Part shown: piece after piece, positions 18,541-27,358 of the stretch
Position numbering within the stretch: position 1 is the first letter of the stretch
How the letters are laid out: each line of letters begins with the position of its first letter
Assembly: GCA_026706635.1 (NCBI GenBank)
Contig: JAPOYJ010000020.1
Coordinates: 61,196-125,195, forward strand
Length of the DNA: 64,000 nucleotides
Direction: 5' to 3'
Source: Gemmatimonadota bacterium
Lineage (GTDB): Bacteria > Gemmatimonadota > Gemmatimonadetes > Longimicrobiales > Gaopeijiaceae
Made by a program: the position numbers and the translations under genes
The notes under the pieces: generated by a model
The model's database searches: none
What the model was told of the DNA's origin: nothing
Seen by the model: the letters and a program-made list of their open reading frames with translations, nothing else

Positions 18541-19433
18541 AATGCCCCTGCGACGAGCGCCGCCAGGAGGAGCGGGTGGTAGAGGAGCGACGCGACGAAG
18601 ACCCGTCTGCCGCGGCGTGCGGTGCGACCCAGGAGGAAGGCCAGCGTCACGGCCACCATGCCGCCGCCCAGGACGAGCGCGGCGACCGCGTACAGGTCGT
18701 CGGCCAACCCCAGCATCCAGGGTGCCAGGGCGAGGGGGAAGAGCAGAGCCGCATGACCCACCATCAGCCAGGCGATCAGACGGTCGGAGCCCGACGGAAT
18801 CAACCGGAAGCCAGCCCGCTCATAGTCGTGGCGAAGGTTCCACCCGAGCGCGAGAACATGGACGAGCTGCCAGAGGAAATGAATTGCGAATAGCGCGGTC
18901 CCCTCGGTGTCGAGAGCGCCGGTGCGGGCCGCCCACCCGATCAGGACGGGAAGCGCCCCGGGGATGGCGCCGACCGGAGTGGCGAGTAGCGACAGGCGCT
19001 TGAGAGGCGTGTAGGCGAGGTTGTAGAGTATTGCCGAGGTGCCGGCGAGGAGGGCGGGGAGCCACCCGACCCAGTGGATCAGGTGGCCGACGCTGGCCAC
19101 AAGGAGGACGCAGGCGAATAGGCGGGCGCGACTGGGCGGAATGCGCCGCGAGGGGAGTGGGCGACCGCACGTCCGGAGCATCAGCGCATCCGCCTCGCGC
19201 TCGAGGTACTGGTTCAGCGCCAGGGCGCCAGCGGAGCAGAGGGCAACGCCAAGGAGTACGTGCAGCGTTCCGGGCAGATCGACGTGGGCGGTGTCCGCCA
19301 CCAGGAAGCCGACCGCCGCGGTGAAGGCCACGAAGGCGGTGATCATTGGCTTGGTCAGCTCGAAGTACGCGCCGACGGCCTCCAACCAGCACCCCCCGCG
19401 CTCCTCGCTCACGGTGCGCACCCTGTAAACCAT
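18537..19433 (-). CDS. ctaB: Protoheme IX farnesyltransferase (heme O synthase)
   Basis: UbiA-family membrane prenyltransferase with about eight or nine helices. NQYLEREADALMLRTCGRPL matches the heme O synthase pattern N-x3-D/E-x3-D with MxRTxxRPLP, and YTPLKR follows in the second half. Makes heme O for terminal oxidases. The ATG at 19433 is inside a repeat palindrome (CCATGG); a GTG at 19412 (MSEERGG) is an equally good start and closer to homologues. 298 residues from the ATG. Convergent with the Trm112-like gene. No oxidase genes adjacent. Confidence 0.85.
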   Translation of the reverse strand: MVYRVRTVSEERGGCWLEAVGAYFELTKPMITAFVAFTAAVGFLVADTAHVDLPGTLHVLLGVALCSAGALALNQYLEREADALMLRTCGRPLPSRRIPPSRARLFACVLLVASVGHLIHWVGWLPALLAGTSAILYNLAYTPLKRLSLLATPVGAIPGALPVLIGWAARTGALDTEGTALFAIHFLWQLVHVLALGWNLRHDYERAGFRLIPSGSDRLIAWLMVGHAALLFPLALAPWMLGLADDLYAVAALVLGGGMVAVTLAFLLGRTARRGRRVFVASLLYHPLLLAALVAGAF

Positions 19434-19546
19434 GGATTACATATTGTAAAGCATAAGTTACACCATGGGCGGCGAGCGAGGCGGTCCGGCGAAGATGCAA
19501 CGCCACCCCTGCAGTGGGAAGTTATCCACGGGCCGCATGGGCTGGT
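19424..19546 (-). repeat. Dispersed repeat, long form
   Basis: TGTAAACCATGGATTACA and TGTAAAGCATAAGTTACA at 19424-19462, then GGCGAGCGAGGCGGTCCGG and a right end with GTTATCCACGGGCCGCATGG. On the reverse strand it forms the start region of the heme O synthase gene. Confidence 0.8.
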
Positions 19547-19597
19547 AGCAGCGCTACCGGCCCGAGGAGGAACGCAGAGTGAAGCCACGGGTACGGT
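19546..19597 (-). repeat. Dispersed repeat, right-arm fragment
   Basis: TAGCAGCGCTACCGGCCCGA followed by GGAGGAACGCAGAGTGAAGC. The same arm as in the 26547 copy, without palindromes. The sequence after it to 19719 shows no gene. Confidence 0.75.
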
Positions 19598-19719
19598 TTG
19601 GTCGGGCCAGCGCCGGAAGCCCTCCGTGCAACCGAAGGCTCCGCTTTGCCAGATCAATCCCGATGATGCTAACCTCTTTTCATGTGGATGCCTTATCCCC
19701 CGGATGGTCAGAGCCCTCC

Positions 19720-19800
19720 AGCAGTCCGTGGATAATCTCGCGCGAGCACCGAGAGCGGCGAAGCGCCAGCGGCAGCGCTACCGGCCCAAGGAGCAAAGCC
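19720..19800 (-). repeat. Dispersed repeat, two fused end fragments
   Basis: AGCAGTCCGTGGATAATCTC then CGAGCACCGAGAGCGGCGAA joined to GGCAGCGCTACCGGCCCAAG. Two alternative ends lie side by side just before the TonB-like gene. Confidence 0.75.
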
Positions 19801-19804
19801 GCTG

Positions 19805-20455
19805 ATGCCGGACGAACGGAGTGCGGGGATTCGTGGCCGCCGCCACCGTGAGCGGAGGATACTCGGCGTTGCGCTGCTCGTGTCCCTCGTATTCCACCTC
19901 TCCGTCTTCGTCTTGGGCGGGAGACGCGAGATTCCGACCCTCTCCGCCGAGGCCAGCGCCCGGAAGGCCGAGCTCCTGGTCGCGCGGGGCGGTGTGGAGG
20001 CGATCCGGGTGAGTCAGCCCCCTCCGGTTCCGCTCGTGCCCCCGGCGCTGCCGGTGCCCACCGCCCTCGACATCGAGCCGATCGAACTCGCCCAGGAGCT
20101 CGACTTCGACCTGGCTGCGCTCCTCGGCGACCTGGGCCCTCCCGGCCCTCCCGGACTGGATCCGGGCGATCACGGCGCCGGCGGTAGCGGAGACTCCGAC
20201 ATCGTCGGGCCCCGTACGAGGGGGTTGATAATCCCGCCCGACCACAAGGCGCTCCAGGGCGTCACCCTCGACGTCTGGGTCTTCGTCGACGCGGCGGGCG
20301 GCGTGGTGGCCGACTCGACCCGCCTCGACCCCCCTACACGGGACCGCAAGCTGAACCGGCAGCTGATCAGCGAGGCGTCCGAGTGGCGCTTCCACCCGGC
20401 AATCCGGGCCGGCGTGCCGCTGGCCGCCTGGTACAGGTATACCGTGTCGCAGTAG
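19805..20455 (+). CDS. TonB-family energy transducer-like protein
   Basis: 216 residues. A basic N-terminus, one membrane anchor (about 21-37, LGVALLVSLVFHLSVFVLGG), a proline-rich spacer (QPPPVPLVPPALPVP) and a C-terminal TonB-like domain with VTLDVWVFVDAAGGV and EWRFHPAIRAGVPLAAWY. TonB proteins carry proton-motive energy from ExbB/D to outer-membrane receptors such as that at 51601. No exbBD nearby. Ends two bases before the PorX-like gene. Confidence 0.75.
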   Translation: MPDERSAGIRGRRHRERRILGVALLVSLVFHLSVFVLGGRREIPTLSAEASARKAELLVARGGVEAIRVSQPPPVPLVPPALPVPTALDIEPIELAQELDFDLAALLGDLGPPGPPGLDPGDHGAGGSGDSDIVGPRTRGLIIPPDHKALQGVTLDVWVFVDAAGGVVADSTRLDPPTRDRKLNRQLISEASEWRFHPAIRAGVPLAAWYRYTVSQ

Positions 20456-20457
20456 CC

Positions 20458-22053
20458 ATGTCACCAACTCGAGCTTCGGGAGCGATGCAGCGCGCGGCCA
20501 AGCGGATACTCTGGGTCGACGACGAGATCGGCCTGCTGCGGCCGCACCTCCTCTTTTTGCAGCAGCGCGGCTACCACGTCGACGCAATCACCAACGGCGA
20601 CGATGCCCTCGCCCTCCTCGCCGACAACGCCTACGACCTGATCCTCCTTGACGAGCAGATGCCTGGACGGCGCGGCCTCGAGGTCCTGCGGATCCTGCGC
20701 CAGAGCGACCCCTACGCGCGGGTGGTGATGGTCACCAAGTCGGAGGAGGACCGGACGATGACCGAGGCGATCGGGCGTCAGGTGGAGGCGTACCTGGTGA
20801 AGCCGACCAGCCCCCGCCAGGTGCTCTCGGTGGTGACGCGCATACTGGAGGGGTCGTCGATTCAGCAGCAGCGCGCCGCCCAGGACTTCGCCGCCCGCTG
20901 GCAGGTGCTCGCCCGTGGGCGGGAGGAGGCTTCGACCGAGGCCGACTTTGCGCGTCTCTACCAGGAGCTGGTGGACTGGCACCTGCGTCTCGAGCGGGCC
21001 GACGAGACGAGGCTGGTGGCGACCGTCGAATCGCTCCTGGAGGATCTGCGCCGGGACTTCGGCCCCTGGGTGACGCGCAACTACCCGGGCTGGGTGCGTG
21101 GAGGGAGGGGAGCACCCTGCCTCTCGGTCGATGTCGTCGAACGCTTCCTTCTCCCGCTCCTGGGCGACGACCCGGTATTCCTCGTCGTGCTGGACTGCAT
21201 GCGCCTGGACCAGTGGCGCTCGATCGCGCCGCTCGTCGGCCGCTTCTTCGACATCGAGGAGTCCTACCACTACTCGATCCTCCCCACGGCCACGCCATAC
21301 GCCAGGAACGCCATCTTCTCCGGCCTCTACCCCGACCAGATCGCGGCGAAGCGCCCCGGGTGGTGGGCCACGACCGGCGACGAGTCTTCCCTCAACGCCT
21401 TCGAGGACGAGCTCCTCGCCGAGCAGCTCCTGCGCCTCACCGGGCGGGATGTTCCGATCCACTACGACAAGGTCTTCAGCGATCGGAACTCCGCGCAGGT
21501 CCGGGGACGCATCCTCTCGGCGCTCAACACCCCGGGCACCGTCCTGGCCATCGTCTTCAACTTCGTGGACCTGATGACCCACGGCCGCTCGGAGTCGCCG
21601 ATCCTGATGGAGGTCGCGAAGGACGAGTCGGCGCTCCGCCAGCTCACCCGATCGTGGTTCGAGCGCTCGACAGCCTTCCTGATGCTGAAGGAGGCGGCCT
21701 CGCGGGGTCATCGGGTGGTCCTGACCACCGACCACGGATCGATCCACTGCCGACGCCCGGCCACGATCTACGCCCGTAGGGACGCGACAGCGAGTCTGCG
21801 CTACAAGTTCGGCGGCGACCTCAGGGCAAAGGACCGTCGCTCGGCATTCACGCCGAAGGGCTTCTCCACCCTTCGTCTGCCGCCAGGCCCGGCCAGCTCC
21901 AATGTGCTGCTGGCGCTCGACGACTACTTCTTCGTCTACCCGACCAAGCTGAGGGAGTACCAGCGGCGCTACCGGAACTCCTTCCTGCACGGGGGGATAT
22001 CGCCGGAGGAGATGATCGCGCCGGTGGCGGTTCTGAAGCCACGCCCGCAGTGA
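20458..22053 (+). CDS. porX: PorX-like response regulator with PglZ/alkaline-phosphatase domain
   Basis: 531 residues. Receiver domain at about 17-130 with acidic pair D21/D22, phospho-acceptor D65 (LILLDEQMPG) and K115 (YLVKPTS). A helical linker follows, then a PglZ-type alkaline-phosphatase-superfamily domain (about 220-530) with VFLVVLDCMRLDQWR, ILPTATPYARNAIFSGL and LTTDHGSIHC. The same architecture is PorX of Bacteroidota, a regulator of type IX secretion with phosphodiesterase activity. Whether type IX secretion exists here is not shown by the window. Overlaps the ABC transporter start by four bases. Confidence 0.85.
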   Translation: MSPTRASGAMQRAAKRILWVDDEIGLLRPHLLFLQQRGYHVDAITNGDDALALLADNAYDLILLDEQMPGRRGLEVLRILRQSDPYARVVMVTKSEEDRTMTEAIGRQVEAYLVKPTSPRQVLSVVTRILEGSSIQQQRAAQDFAARWQVLARGREEASTEADFARLYQELVDWHLRLERADETRLVATVESLLEDLRRDFGPWVTRNYPGWVRGGRGAPCLSVDVVERFLLPLLGDDPVFLVVLDCMRLDQWRSIAPLVGRFFDIEESYHYSILPTATPYARNAIFSGLYPDQIAAKRPGWWATTGDESSLNAFEDELLAEQLLRLTGRDVPIHYDKVFSDRNSAQVRGRILSALNTPGTVLAIVFNFVDLMTHGRSESPILMEVAKDESALRQLTRSWFERSTAFLMLKEAASRGHRVVLTTDHGSIHCRRPATIYARRDATASLRYKFGGDLRAKDRRSAFTPKGFSTLRLPPGPASSNVLLALDDYFFVYPTKLREYQRRYRNSFLHGGISPEEMIAPVAVLKPRPQ

Positions 22054-23906
22054 CCCGGGGGAGGGACCCGGGGCCGCCAGGGGAGTCGCCGCGGGGGGGT
22101 GTGCTCGGCAGAGCGCTCTCCTACCTACGGCCCTACCGGACACAGCTGCTCCTGGCCTCGCTGGCAAGCTTCGCCTACGCGGTGCTCGACGCCTTCTCGA
22201 TCGTCCTCCTCATCCCCTTCCTGGCTACGGTCTTCGGCGAGTCGGCCCCGGACGCCGCCCCGGCCGAGACGGAGACCCCCGGGCAGCTGGAGAGGGCGCT
22301 GGAGGCGACGCTAGGCCGAATGGTAGATCTGGAGGGAGATCCGCAGGCGATAGTCATCGCAGTCATCATGCTCATCCTCGCGCTGGTGATCCTCAAGAAT
22401 GTGGCCGACTTCGCCCGTTCCCTCCTCTCGGCGAGGATCGAACAGGGGGTCGCCCGCGATCTGCGACGCGCCCTCTACGGTGGGCTCCTGGAGATGGACC
22501 TCGCATTCTTCGCGCGGGCGAGAACCGGACAGGTCGCGTCGCGCCTCACCCACGATGTCGAGCAGCTGCGCACGCTGGCGACGAGCGAGCTGATCAGGGC
22601 GCTCTCGTCGGTGCTTGTCTTCACGGCGACTCTCTACTGGATGCTCGCGATCTCGGTCCGGCTGACCGCGGCGGCCTTTGTGGTGGTCCCCCTCACGATG
22701 GTCCTCTGGGGGCCGCTCGTCCGGCGGCTGAGGAGGGGGGACGCGCGGGTACTCGACCTTGCAGGAGCGGTCGGTGCCCGCATTCACGAGACGGTTGCGG
22801 GGATTCGCGAGGTCAAGTCCGCCTCGGCGGAGGCCTTCGAGAGGAACCGCTTCCGGGGGCTGACCGGGGACTACCTGCGCACACTCCTGCGCACCGAGCG
22901 GCTCAGGGCGCTCGCTGGCCCGATGACCGAGGCGCTCGTCGCGCTTGGGACGGCCCTCCTCCTCTGGTACGGTGCCCGCCTGGTCGTCGTCGAGGGGTCG
23001 CTCACCGGTGGCGAGTTCGTCGGCTTCATCTTTCTCAGCACGCGGCTCTACGCCCCGGTCAAGCACCTGAGCAAGCTCCCCGCCCTCCTGCAGCCCGGGC
23101 TCGCCGCGGCCGAGCGGATCTTCGAGCTCCTGGACGCCCCTGTCGGGATCCGGGACCGGGAGGATGCCAGGCCGCTCCGTGGCGTACGCGAGGGGATCAG
23201 CTACCGAGGCGTAACGATGGAGTACCGCCCCGGCGAACCCGTCCTGAAGGACATCGACCTCTTCGTGCCGGTCGGATCGGTGGCGGCGGTGGTGGGGCCG
23301 AGCGGGGCCGGGAAGACGACCGTGGTGGAGCTGCTGGCCCGTTTCCACGAACCGACGAGCGGGTCGATCGAGATCGACGGGATCGACCTCCGGCGGCTGC
23401 AGGTCGGGTCGCTCAGGCGCTCGCTCGGGATCGTGTCGCAGGAGGCCGCGATCTTCCACGACACGGTGCACGCGAACATCGCCTACGGGACGGCGGGCGC
23501 CTCGCGCGAAGAGGTCGAGCGGGCAGCGAGGGCGGCCCGCGCCCACCACTTCGTCTCCCGTCTCCCAGAGGGCTATGACACACTCGTGGGCGAAAGGGGA
23601 ATGGCGCTCTCGGGGGGGGAGCGCCAGCGGCTCGCCATCGCGCGGGCACTGCTCCGCGACCCGCCCATCCTGGTGCTCGACGAGGCGACCAGCGCACTGG
23701 ACGCCGATTCGGAGCGGCTCGTGCAGCAGGCGCTCGCGATCCTCATGCGGGGCCGCACGGTCATCGTGGTCGCGCACCGCCTGGCTACGATCCGCCGTGC
23801 AGACCGGATCTTCGTGCTCGACGGCGGGAGGATGGTCCAGGAGGGCACGCACGAGTCGCTCCTCGCCGAGGGCGGGCTCTACCGGCGGCTGGCAGCCAGT
23901 GGATGA
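22050..23906 (+). CDS. ABC exporter, MsbA-like (fused membrane and ATPase domains)
   Basis: 618 residues. Six-helix exporter domain at about 20-330, then the nucleotide-binding domain: Walker A GPSGAGKTT near residue 416, Q-loop VSQEAAIFHDTV, signature LSGGERQRLAIARALL, Walker B ILVLDEATSALD and VAHRLATIRRAD. A half-transporter of the lipid A or multidrug exporter type; with the LpxL-like acyltransferase next door a role in lipid flipping is plausible. GTG start at 22050 overlaps the upstream stop (GTGA). Confidence 0.88.
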   Translation: MTRGRDPGPPGESPRGGVLGRALSYLRPYRTQLLLASLASFAYAVLDAFSIVLLIPFLATVFGESAPDAAPAETETPGQLERALEATLGRMVDLEGDPQAIVIAVIMLILALVILKNVADFARSLLSARIEQGVARDLRRALYGGLLEMDLAFFARARTGQVASRLTHDVEQLRTLATSELIRALSSVLVFTATLYWMLAISVRLTAAAFVVVPLTMVLWGPLVRRLRRGDARVLDLAGAVGARIHETVAGIREVKSASAEAFERNRFRGLTGDYLRTLLRTERLRALAGPMTEALVALGTALLLWYGARLVVVEGSLTGGEFVGFIFLSTRLYAPVKHLSKLPALLQPGLAAAERIFELLDAPVGIRDREDARPLRGVREGISYRGVTMEYRPGEPVLKDIDLFVPVGSVAAVVGPSGAGKTTVVELLARFHEPTSGSIEIDGIDLRRLQVGSLRRSLGIVSQEAAIFHDTVHANIAYGTAGASREEVERAARAARAHHFVSRLPEGYDTLVGERGMALSGGERQRLAIARALLRDPPILVLDEATSALDADSERLVQQALAILMRGRTVIVVAHRLATIRRADRIFVLDGGRMVQEGTHESLLAEGGLYRRLAASG

Positions 23907-23925
23907 TCTCGCGCGAGCACCGGGC
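23891..23925 (-). repeat. Short-form repeat remnant at the lpxL start
   Basis: GGCAGCCAGTGGATGATCTC followed by GCGCGAGCACCGGGCG. This is the outer end of the short repeat, now spanning the ABC gene's last codons, its TGA and the GTG start of the acyltransferase. Confidence 0.7.
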
Positions 23926-24867
23926 GCGACGGTGCGCCGGGCTGGCACGGCGAGCGCACGGCACCGGGCCGAGCACCTGGCGACGCGAGCGGTGGGGGCC
24001 GTCGCGAGGGCGCTGCCGGAGTTGGCGGCCGACCGCCTGGGTGCCCTTCTGGGCTGGCTGCTGGCAAGGGTGTGGCGACCCCGCTGGGAGGTCGTGACGG
24101 CGCAGCTCCGCACCGCCTTTCCCGATGCCGACGAGCGCTGGCGGCTACGAGTGGCCCGCAGGTCGTACGCGCACTTCGGGGCGGAGATGGTGGCGTGGCT
24201 CAGACTCGGCGGAGCGAGGCGCGCGGCCATCCGGGAGCGGACCCGCCTGATCGGGGGCGAGATCCTCGCCGAGGCCCGCGAGCGCGGCCGGGGAGTGATG
24301 CTGGTCAGCGGCCACCTCGGGAACTGGGAGGTGGGCACTGCCGGCATCGTCGCGCGCGGCTTCGCCGTCGACGTGGTGGTGGCCCGTCAGCGCAACCCGC
24401 TCTTCGACAGCTACCTGACCGGTACGCGCGAGAGACTCGGGATGAGGGTCGTGCTTCGGGAGGATGCCCGCGCTGGCGTCGCGGATGCCCTCGAGACGGG
24501 GCGGTTCGTCGGCATCATGGGGGACCAGGACGCGAGGAGCGCGGGGGTCTTTGTCGACTTCTTCGGTCGACCGGCCTCCACAGCCCGGGGACCGGCCCTC
24601 CTGGCGCTGCGGTCCGGGGCGCTCCTCGCGACCTTCCACACGGTGCGGAGGCCGGGGCGGCGGCCGCGCTACGATGTCCACATCGCCCCGGTGCGCCCGG
24701 GCGCCGCTTCCGAGGGTGGTGGTCGGCGCGAAAGGGTGGCTGCGCTCACCCAGGCGATAGCGGGGGCGCTCGAAGAGGCGGTGCGCACGCACCCCGAGCA
24801 GTATCTCTGGCACCACCGGAGGTGGAAGACGAAGCCGCGGGCGGGGCAGCCCGCTCCATCGGACTAG
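23899..24867 (+). CDS. lpxL: Lipid A biosynthesis acyltransferase (LpxL/HtrB family)
   Basis: 322 residues. Contains the catalytic H-x4-E motif in VMLVSGHLGNWEVG, and GIMGDQDARSAGVFVDFFG, PEQYLWHHRRWKT typical of the family. Adds a secondary acyl chain to lipid A at the inner membrane. GTG start at 23899 overlaps the ABC transporter end; residues 1-8 (MDDLARAP) are encoded by the repeat remnant, as in the PaaD-like protein at 38001. Operon with the ABC exporter. Confidence 0.85.
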   Translation: MDDLARAPGATVRRAGTASARHRAEHLATRAVGAVARALPELAADRLGALLGWLLARVWRPRWEVVTAQLRTAFPDADERWRLRVARRSYAHFGAEMVAWLRLGGARRAAIRERTRLIGGEILAEARERGRGVMLVSGHLGNWEVGTAGIVARGFAVDVVVARQRNPLFDSYLTGTRERLGMRVVLREDARAGVADALETGRFVGIMGDQDARSAGVFVDFFGRPASTARGPALLALRSGALLATFHTVRRPGRRPRYDVHIAPVRPGAASEGGGRRERVAALTQAIAGALEEAVRTHPEQYLWHHRRWKTKPRAGQPAPSD

Positions 24868-24926
24868 CGCTCGGCGGGCAAACGTTCCCACCCCCGATAG
24901 CGTCTCAAGGCAGCGTAGATTCAACC

Positions 24927-26549
24927 ATGATCCACATCTGCATCCCATGTCGGGACGAGCGCGAGACGATCGGCGTGCTCCTCTGGAGGATCCGCGAGGT
25001 CATGCTCGAGCTGGGCCGCGACTTCCGGATCCTCGTCCTCGACGACGGGTGCCGAGACGGAACCCGGGAGCTGCTCGAGAGGTACAGTCGCGTGCTCCCC
25101 CTGACGATCCTCGCCGAAGAGACCCCGATCGGATACGGGGCCGCCCTCGCGCAGCTGCTCGTGGCGGCCTCCGAGGGGACCGACTACCCGAAACGAGACG
25201 CGGCCGTGACGATGCAAGCCGACTTCACCGAGCACCCCGACACCCTGCGGCGCGTCGTGCGCACCTTCGAGGGGGGTGCCGACATCGTCGCGGGCGAGAG
25301 GGCGGATGCGTCCGAGGAGGGGGGTGCCACTCCAATGCTCGCGCGGATCGCGCGGTGGCTCGTCGGTTCGGCTCGCGGCCGGCACACGGAGGGCGATGCG
25401 GTCGCGGATCCCCTGATCGGCCTGCGTGCCTACCGGATCGCGGTCGTCAGGAAGGCGCTCGCGCAGCGCGGTCGCCCGCTCGCAACCTCGGACGGGTGGG
25501 CCGCCAACGTCGAGCTCATGCGCTCGCTGGCGCCCCATGCGCGTCGCGTCGCGCACGTCCCCGTAGCGCTGTGTCACGACATTAGGCGGCGCCCCACGCG
25601 AAGGCGGCTCGTGGCCACGCTGCGCGAGGTGGCGCGCGCTAGGCGGGCGGTCGCATTGGCGGCACTTCTCGCCGCTCTCCCCCTGGGCACGGCGGCGCAG
25701 AGCCACGCCACCCTCCTGCTCGACTCGCTCTCCGTCGCCCCGCGGGCGGTCGCCCCGCTCCCCTTCGAGCCCGGCGAGCGGCTCAGCTACCGGGTCAAGT
25801 ACGGGATCTTCGGCGTCGGCAGGGCGCTGTTGGGGGTGGCGGAGGTGGATACGCTTCGCGGCAGCTCGGTGTATCCGGTCCACCTCAACATGAGGGCCAA
25901 CGTGCTCGGGTATCGCTTCGACCACTGGCTGATGAGCTGGATCGACACCGAGACCCTGGTGTCGCGCCGCTTCGTGAACGACCAGAGGCGGCGGGGCCGC
26001 TACCGGGAGTACGACATCTTCCCCGAGGAGCGCATGGTTCAACGTATCGACCGCGACACCACCTGGTCGATCCCGACCTCGGATCCGCTGGACGACATCT
26101 CCTTCGTCTACTTCACCCGCACCCTGCCGCTCGAAGTGGGGCGCACCTACACCTTCAACCGCTTCTACAAGGAGAAGGGCAACCCCATACACCTGGAGGT
26201 CCTGCGGAGAGACACGCGCGACGTCGGGGCGGGCACCTTCAACACCATCGTGGTGCGCCCGACGATCCCCGGGAGCAGCTTCTTCGCCGAGGGAGGTGGC
26301 GCCGAGATTCACCTATCCGACGACGAGCGGCGCCTGATCGTCTACATGAAGGTCGACGGCCCAGTGCTTCCCATCAACATCACGATGCACCTGGAGGAGA
26401 TCGGTACCGGCTACACGGCGAGCGAGGCGGCGGTGGAGGATCTGGAGAGCAATCCGGGGTCGGATGATGCGCAAGGTGGCGGTGCAACGCCGGACGATTC
26501 GCAACAGAGCGACACGACTTCGGCCAATCCGGGGCGCATCGGCTGGTAG
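24927..26549 (+). CDS. Fusion: family 2 glycosyltransferase and DUF3108 domain
   Basis: 540 residues in one frame. Residues 1-225 are a GT-A glycosyltransferase similar to polyprenyl-phosphate mannosyltransferases: PCRDERETIGVLL, ILVLDDGCRDGTRELL, AVTMQADFTEHP. A hydrophobic stretch at about 245-262 (VALAALLAALPLGTAAQ) looks like the signal peptide of a second protein, followed by a DUF3108 domain (about 280-500, ERLSYRVKYGIFGVGRA, HWLMSWIDTETL). DUF3108 proteins are periplasmic or outer-membrane linked. If made as one chain, the enzyme would be cytoplasmic and DUF3108 periplasmic. GTG codons near 25610 could start the second part separately. The TAG stop belongs to the next repeat. Confidence 0.7.
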   Translation: MIHICIPCRDERETIGVLLWRIREVMLELGRDFRILVLDDGCRDGTRELLERYSRVLPLTILAEETPIGYGAALAQLLVAASEGTDYPKRDAAVTMQADFTEHPDTLRRVVRTFEGGADIVAGERADASEEGGATPMLARIARWLVGSARGRHTEGDAVADPLIGLRAYRIAVVRKALAQRGRPLATSDGWAANVELMRSLAPHARRVAHVPVALCHDIRRRPTRRRLVATLREVARARRAVALAALLAALPLGTAAQSHATLLLDSLSVAPRAVAPLPFEPGERLSYRVKYGIFGVGRALLGVAEVDTLRGSSVYPVHLNMRANVLGYRFDHWLMSWIDTETLVSRRFVNDQRRRGRYREYDIFPEERMVQRIDRDTTWSIPTSDPLDDISFVYFTRTLPLEVGRTYTFNRFYKEKGNPIHLEVLRRDTRDVGAGTFNTIVVRPTIPGSSFFAEGGGAEIHLSDDERRLIVYMKVDGPVLPINITMHLEEIGTGYTASEAAVEDLESNPGSDDAQGGGATPDDSQQSDTTSANPGRIGW

Positions 26550-26721
26550 CAGCGGTACCGGCCCGAGGAGCAACGCAGAGCTCAGCCTTGGGTACGGGCA
26601 TTGTAAACCATGGATTACACATTGTAAGGCATAGATTACAGTATGAATAGGCGAGCGAGGCGATCCAGCGGAGATGCAGCGCTGCTCGAATGCCGCGGGA
26701 GGTTCGTCCGCGGGCTGCTAG
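26547..26721 (-). repeat. Dispersed repeat, best-preserved long form
   Basis: TAGCAGCGGTACCGGCCCGA at the left; TGTAAACCATGGATTACA and TGTAAGGCATAGATTACA in the middle; GAGCGAGGCGATCCAGCGG; right end GTCCGCGGGCTGCTAG. Both ends read CTAGCAG inward or its near match. Left TAG is the upstream stop; the ATG at 26643 after the palindromes starts the downstream gene. Confidence 0.88.
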
Positions 26722-27281
26722 GGGGTGTCGTCGCGCGGGGCTTCCGCTTCTGGGGCGCATGGGTTCTGGCGATCTGCTGTCTATGGCTGGCCAGGCCGAG
26801 CGGCACGTCGCTCGTCGCCGGAGGCTCGCTGATCGCGATCGGCCTGCTGATCCGCGCCTGGGCCGCCTCGCTCCTCCAGAAGGACCGCGAGCTGGCGGTG
26901 GCGGGCCCCTACGCGCATACCCGCAACCCGCTCTACCTGGGTAGTCTCCTGATGGGTCTTGGCGGTGCGGTGGCCGCGGCAAGTCCGTGGCTCGGCGTCG
27001 CCTTCGTAGCCTTCTTCGTCCGGAGCTACGCACCTGCCATCGGGCGCGAATCGGCCGAGCTGACGGGGCTCTTCGGAGAGAGCTACCGGAGCTACAGGGC
27101 GAGCGTGCCCGCGCTGCTCCCCAGGGTGACTCCGTACCGGCGGCGCGCGGATCTTTCCGGTCGGAACACCACTGGCCCTCGTCGGATCTCTCCCGCCCTC
27201 TACATGCGGAACCGCGAGTGGGAGGCGGCGCTGGGGGCGGTGGCGGCGCTGGCGGTGCTTCTCCTCAAGTCTGGCGGCTGA
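26643..27281 (+). CDS. Isoprenylcysteine-methyltransferase-like membrane protein
   Basis: 212 residues from ATG 26643. Several membrane helices and the ICMT/PEMT family core GPYAHTRNPLYLGSLLMGLGG, with YAPAIGRESAELTGLFGESY after it; these bind S-adenosylmethionine in the family. The bacterial substrate is unknown. The first 28 residues (including RSSGDAALLECRG) come from the repeat: no ATG, GTG or TTG in this frame lies between the repeat and the first membrane helix, so initiation inside the repeat is likely. Convergent with the DUF6941 gene. Confidence 0.75.
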   Translation: MNRRARRSSGDAALLECRGRFVRGLLGGVVARGFRFWGAWVLAICCLWLARPSGTSLVAGGSLIAIGLLIRAWAASLLQKDRELAVAGPYAHTRNPLYLGSLLMGLGGAVAAASPWLGVAFVAFFVRSYAPAIGRESAELTGLFGESYRSYRASVPALLPRVTPYRRRADLSGRNTTGPRRISPALYMRNREWEAALGAVAALAVLLLKSGG

Positions 27282-27301
27282 TTCCGGTCAGTTGATCAGA
27301 C

Positions 27302-27331
27302 TGTGACAGATAGTGGCCCGAATCTGTCACA
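27302..27331. terminator. Perfect inverted repeat between convergent genes
   Basis: TGTGACAGAT (27302-27311) and ATCTGTCACA (27322-27331) pair perfectly around ten bases. It lies between two convergent stops, so it may act as a bidirectional terminator, though no T tract follows; a protein-binding site is the alternative. Confidence 0.4.
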
Positions 27332-27358
27332 ATCTGCGTCAACACCTCTGAAGAGGGG

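Noticed and set aside
24072..24926. N-terminal extension of the glycosyltransferase fusion into the lpxL region
   Set aside because: The extension is the out-of-frame shadow of lpxL; the conserved glycosyltransferase start IHICIPCRDE follows ATG 24927.
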